Below are positions 61,312 to 64,000 of a stretch of 64,000 bases of DNA, piece by piece. This DNA comes from Yinghuangia soli (GTDB taxonomy: Bacteria; Actinomycetota; Actinomycetes; Streptomycetales; Streptomycetaceae). Numbering within the stretch: the first letter of the stretch is position 1; every line of letters starts with the position of its first letter. The stretch spans positions 396,855 through 460,854 of the forward strand of contig NZ_JAKFHA010000001.1 in assembly GCF_021502675.1 (NCBI RefSeq). The letters run 5' to 3'. The notes below the pieces were generated by a model that was given only the letters and a program-made list of their open reading frames with translations, did no database searches and had not been told where the DNA came from. The translations under genes were made by a program, and so were the position numbers.

Positions 61312-61647
61312 TCAGTCGCTCGCCGGAAGTGCCTTGGCCTCCTTGACCACCAGCGGTTCGCGGCCGTCCGCGAGGGTGCCCGTGCCGGCTTTGGTCACCA
61401 GGATCTCGAAGGTCTCGTCGGCGGCGAGCGTGTACCGCTTGCCGAGCAGTGCGCCGCCGGCCAGGTCCGGTTCGGGGGCCAGGCCGCCCGGGGGTTCGGC
61501 GTCGATGCCGAGCATCGGCAGGCCCCCGCAGGTCAGGTCCACCGCCGCGGCGGGCGGCCGGACGACGATCACTTCGGCGGTGCACACCTGGCTGCGCAGC
61601 CGGGCGCCGGTCCGGATCGGTGCCCGGGTGCTGTCGGTTTCGGTCAC
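61312..61647 (-). CDS. Conserved small protein coupled to the amidohydrolase, unknown function
   Basis: A 111-residue protein whose middle (QVCTAEVIVVRPPAAAVDLTCGGLPML) has two cysteines and ends with KRYTLAADETFEILVTKAGTGTLADGREPLVVKEAKALP, a beta-rich pattern. I know no named family. The GTG at 61647 overlaps the amidohydrolase stop by 4 bp and has GAGGAG before it, so the two are translationally coupled and may form a complex or handle the same compound. Confidence 0.75.
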   Translation of the reverse strand: MTETDSTRAPIRTGARLRSQVCTAEVIVVRPPAAAVDLTCGGLPMLGIDAEPPGGLAPEPDLAGGALLGKRYTLAADETFEILVTKAGTGTLADGREPLVVKEAKALPASD

Positions 61648-62945
61648 GTGCTGCTCCTCGGGGGCGCCGCGGACGCGGCGCCGGTCAGGCGGTTCCAGCT
61701 CTCCAAGTCCCGCTGCCCGGCCGGGCGGCCGACGCGGGTGACGGTGTCGACATCGCCCGCCTCGGCGCGCAGCGCGGCGACCGTGCAGCGCTCGCGGGGC
61801 CGTACGGCGAACGGGTCGAAGCGGTAGTGCCGCAGCGCGTTGCGGTGCGTGATGCCGTCCACGAGGTCGTCCGGCAGGTCCTTGAAGAGCGTCTCCAGCT
61901 CTTCCGGCGCATGCGGCCAACTGCTGTCGGAGTGCGGGTAGTCCGACTCCCAGCAGACGTTGTCGGTGTTGAAGTGGTGCAGCAGGTCGACGCCGACCGC
62001 GTCGCTGATGAAGCAGCACAGCATGTGCTTGCGGAAGATCTCGGCGGGCCCCGAAACCCCCTCGGGGAAGGCCGCCTTGGTCCAGCCGGAGTGCCGGCGC
62101 TGGACGTGCTCGGCGCGCCACAGGAAGTACGGAATCCACCCGATGTCGCCCTCGGTGAGCGAGAAGCGCAGGTCGGGGAAGCGGTGCCAGATGTCCGCCC
62201 AGATCAGTTCGACGAGCGAGAACGTCGACATCACCGACGACAGCGTCATGTTGACGCTCGCGGGCGCGTCGGACGAGGACGGGGCCCGGCGCGAGGACGA
62301 ACCCACGTGCAGGCACAGCACGGTGCCCTCGTCGCAGGCGGCCGCGAACAGCGGGTCCCAGTAGCGGGTGTGGATGCTGGGCAGTTGCAGCGCCTCGGGG
62401 TTCTCCGAGAAGGTCACCGCGTGCACGCCCTTGGCGGCCAGCCGGCGCAGTTCGGCGGCCGCGTGCTCGACGTCGTACAGCGGCAGGATGCCGCACGGGA
62501 TGAACCGCTCGGGGTACGCCCCGCACCATTCGTCGACGTGCCAGTCGTTGTAGGCGCGGATCATCACCTCGTTGACGGCGCGGTCCGGGCCCTGCCACAG
62601 CACCTGCCCGGAAAAGCCGGTGAAGTTGGGGAAGTTGAGGCCGGCGAGCTGGCCGCCGGCGCTCATGTCCCGGACCCGTTCGTGCACGTCGTAGCAGCCG
62701 GGGCGCATCTCGTCGTAGCGGCTGGCGTCGATGTTGAACATCTCGGGCGGCTTGCCGGCCACCGCGTTGAGGCCGAGGTCGCGGCCGCGGGCGTCGCCGT
62801 ACATCCACTGCTGGACGCCGTCGTCGCGCACCACGACGCGCGGGGCCCGGTCGCGGTAGCGCGCCGGGACGTGGGCGTCGAACATCGTGGCCGGCTCACA
62901 GATGTGGTCGTCCACGCTGACGAGGATCAGGTCGTCCTTGCGCAC
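61644..62945 (-). CDS. Amidohydrolase-2 family metal-dependent hydrolase/decarboxylase
   Basis: A 433-residue amidohydrolase of the ACMSD-like group. VSVDDHICEP provides the first metal-binding motif (in place of HxH, D-x-H), YNDWHVDEWC and TVLCLHVGSSS the barrel residues, and the late WESDYPHSDSSWPHAPEE the conserved aspartate/histidine. Members hydrolyse or decarboxylate aromatic and cyclic acids in catabolic clusters. GTG at 62945 has GGAGG upstream. A palindromic site like that at 57516 lies 25 bp before the start. Confidence 0.88.
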   Translation of the reverse strand: MRKDDLILVSVDDHICEPATMFDAHVPARYRDRAPRVVVRDDGVQQWMYGDARGRDLGLNAVAGKPPEMFNIDASRYDEMRPGCYDVHERVRDMSAGGQLAGLNFPNFTGFSGQVLWQGPDRAVNEVMIRAYNDWHVDEWCGAYPERFIPCGILPLYDVEHAAAELRRLAAKGVHAVTFSENPEALQLPSIHTRYWDPLFAAACDEGTVLCLHVGSSSRRAPSSSDAPASVNMTLSSVMSTFSLVELIWADIWHRFPDLRFSLTEGDIGWIPYFLWRAEHVQRRHSGWTKAAFPEGVSGPAEIFRKHMLCCFISDAVGVDLLHHFNTDNVCWESDYPHSDSSWPHAPEELETLFKDLPDDLVDGITHRNALRHYRFDPFAVRPRERCTVAALRAEAGDVDTVTRVGRPAGQRDLESWNRLTGAASAAPPRSST

Positions 62946-62969
62946 GACTGCCTCCAGGCACTTATTTCT

Positions 62970-62987
62970 CTATCTTTATAAGAATAG
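62970..62987. promoter_or_regulatory. AT-rich palindromic operator candidate (copy 2)
   Basis: CTATCTTTATAAGAATAG is symmetric apart from two mismatched pairs (CTAT-N2-TTATAA-N2-ATAG). The first 12 bases are identical to the site at 57516, in the same orientation relative to the downstream gene. Confidence 0.65.
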
Positions 62988-63003
62988 GAATGCCCGGCCG
63001 ATG

Positions 63004-63921
63004 CTAGCCGTTGGCGGCAACGGAGTCGAGGAGTCCGAGCAGCGCTCCGGCGAACACGTCGTTGTCGTCGCCGACCACCATGTGGCCCGCGTCCGCGACG
63101 TCGGCGAAGGTGGATCCGGGGATCAGGTCGAGCATTTCGTGCACCGCCTCCAGGCTCACCACGTCGGACTGGCGGCCGCGCACGACGAGGGTGGGCACCG
63201 CGATCTTGCGGGCCGCGTCGGCGAGGCGCTCCGGGGTGACGACCGGGCCGCGGCCGGTAGTGCCGCCCAGGCTGCCCATGAACTGCGGGTCCCAGTGCCA
63301 GTACCAGCGGCCGTCGGCGTGCTGCCGGACGTTGCGGGCCAGCTTGGCGTGGTCGGTCTGCCGGGGCCGGTCCGGCTGGTACTCGTGGAGCGCGTCGGCG
63401 ACCTCGCCGAGGTCCGCGAAGCCGGCGCGGTGCGCGAGCATGAACGCGGCGATGCGGTCGGTGCCCTCCCGCTCGGTGCGGTGCGTGATGTCGACGAGCA
63501 CCAGGCCGCGGGCGTACGCGTCGCCCTCCCCCTCGCCTTCGGCGATCAGCGAGATCCACCCGCCGAACGACGCGCCGACGAGGACCGGCGGGCGGCCCTG
63601 CTCGGCGGCCACCGCCCGGGACACCGCGCGCACGTCGGCGACGAACGCGTCGATGCTGTAGTCGCCGTCCGCCGACCAGTCGCTCTCGCCGTGCCCGCGC
63701 TGGTCGAGGGCGAGCGCGGTCCAGCCCTGCCCGGCCAGGGTGGCCGCGGAGCGCGTCCACGACCCGCGGGCCTGGCCGCCGCCGTGCAGCAGCAGGACGG
63801 TCCCGGCCGACCCGCCCTCCGGGTCCCACCGGTCGCCGACCACCTCGAGGGGGCCGCCGGCGTCGTTGCGGGAGCCGTATTCGGCGGCGTGGAACCGCAC
63901 CTGACGGGGCGTCGGGGGCAT
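63004..63921 (-). CDS. Alpha/beta hydrolase
   Basis: A 305-residue alpha/beta hydrolase. LLLHGGGQARGSW is the oxyanion segment, GASFGGW the nucleophile elbow with its serine, RGRQSDVVS the acidic residue and AGHMV the catalytic histidine, so the triad is complete. Such enzymes open lactones, esters or ring-cleavage products in catabolic clusters. AGGAG lies seven bases before the ATG at 63921. The 58-bp gap to the amidohydrolase holds that gene's own operator, suggesting joint or separate control. Confidence 0.9.
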   Translation of the reverse strand: MPPTPRQVRFHAAEYGSRNDAGGPLEVVGDRWDPEGGSAGTVLLLHGGGQARGSWTRSAATLAGQGWTALALDQRGHGESDWSADGDYSIDAFVADVRAVSRAVAAEQGRPPVLVGASFGGWISLIAEGEGEGDAYARGLVLVDITHRTEREGTDRIAAFMLAHRAGFADLGEVADALHEYQPDRPRQTDHAKLARNVRQHADGRWYWHWDPQFMGSLGGTTGRGPVVTPERLADAARKIAVPTLVVRGRQSDVVSLEAVHEMLDLIPGSTFADVADAGHMVVGDDNDVFAGALLGLLDSVAANG

Positions 63922-64000
63922 GGCGACTCTCCTAGCGGTCGTACCGGCCCGCCCGGGGGGCGGGACGTAGCGGAACACAGGCGTACGCGGCCCCTGGGGC

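Noticed and set aside
48257-63921. Biosynthetic (polyketide or peptide) gene cluster
   Set aside because: CoA ligases and crotonases are present but there are no ketosynthase, carrier-protein or condensation domains; the set fits degradation.

Overview
The window is about 64 kb of very GC-rich actinomycete chromosome. Codon ends are almost all G or C, and spacers keep the same bias. The gene content looks Streptomyces-like (Streptomycetales): a 67-residue cold-shock protein, a TerD-VWA fusion, an LLM-class (F420-type) oxidoreductase, SHOCT and DUF6325-type small proteins, and an accD1-accA1-hmgL-acdH type operon beside a TetR gene. I see no tRNA, rRNA, CRISPR array, insertion sequence or prophage gene. 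The first ~77 bases are an implausible G/C homopolymer run and may be a sequence or contig-edge artefact.

Layout. 0.1-3.9 kb: four-gene minus-strand acyl-CoA operon (thiolase-like protein, DUF35 partner, thiolase, SDR). 4.2-6.7 kb: aldehyde dehydrogenase and LLM oxidoreductase. 6.8-10.6 kb: VOC protein, agarase-like lipoprotein, ADP-ribosylglycohydrolase, HD protein. 10.8-16.6 kb: methyltransferase, secreted ALPGTP-repeat protein, HbpS/GlcG protein, P-loop kinase, nuclease-like protein, acyl-CoA synthetase. 16.7-22.9 kb: YbaK, YiaA, AlkB, RutE-like nitroreductase, SDR, and a regulator divergent from a DHA2-type exporter. 23.0-30.6 kb: a leucine/branched-chain acyl-CoA module (acyl-CoA dehydrogenase, HMG-CoA lyase, two acyl-CoA carboxylase subunits, TetR regulator, methylglutaconyl-CoA hydratase-like enzyme). 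30.6-48.2 kb: mostly housekeeping and accessory single genes (ASCH, thioesterase, sirtuin, kinase-like protein, MFS, cold shock, phosphatase, TerD-VWA, aldo-keto reductase, ion channel, VTT protein, GH3, CsoR, TDT transporter with divergent LysR, ATP-grasp). 48.3-63.9 kb: an AraC regulator followed by a compact minus-strand catabolic region. It holds two AMP-forming ligases, three crotonases, two acyl-CoA dehydrogenases and a MaoC-type dehydratase, most with overlapping start and stop codons. A plus-strand beta-propeller lipoprotein separates it from an alpha/beta hydrolase-amidohydrolase set.

How the parts connect. A 14-16 bp near-palindrome (core TGAACGATCGCTAA) lies twice between the carboxylase operon and its divergent TetR gene. 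It recurs almost unchanged upstream of the thiolase/DUF35 operon and in weaker form upstream of the acyl-CoA synthetase at 15.0 kb. This suggests one TetR protein controls a local acyl-CoA regulon. A different AT-rich palindrome (CTAT-N2-TTATAA-N2-ATAG type) precedes both the dehydratase-led operon at 57.5 kb and the amidohydrolase at 62.9 kb, tying these two transcription units together. The substrate of that second system cannot be read from sequence; it is the best candidate here for an undescribed pathway.

Two genome-style traits recur. Many single genes show a TANNNT -10 box 6-8 bp before the start codon, as expected for leaderless mRNAs, and I used this to choose starts. Short degenerate tandem repeats (4-22 bp units) sit at or just past several stop codons. 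All functional calls rest on reading motifs by eye; no database search was possible.
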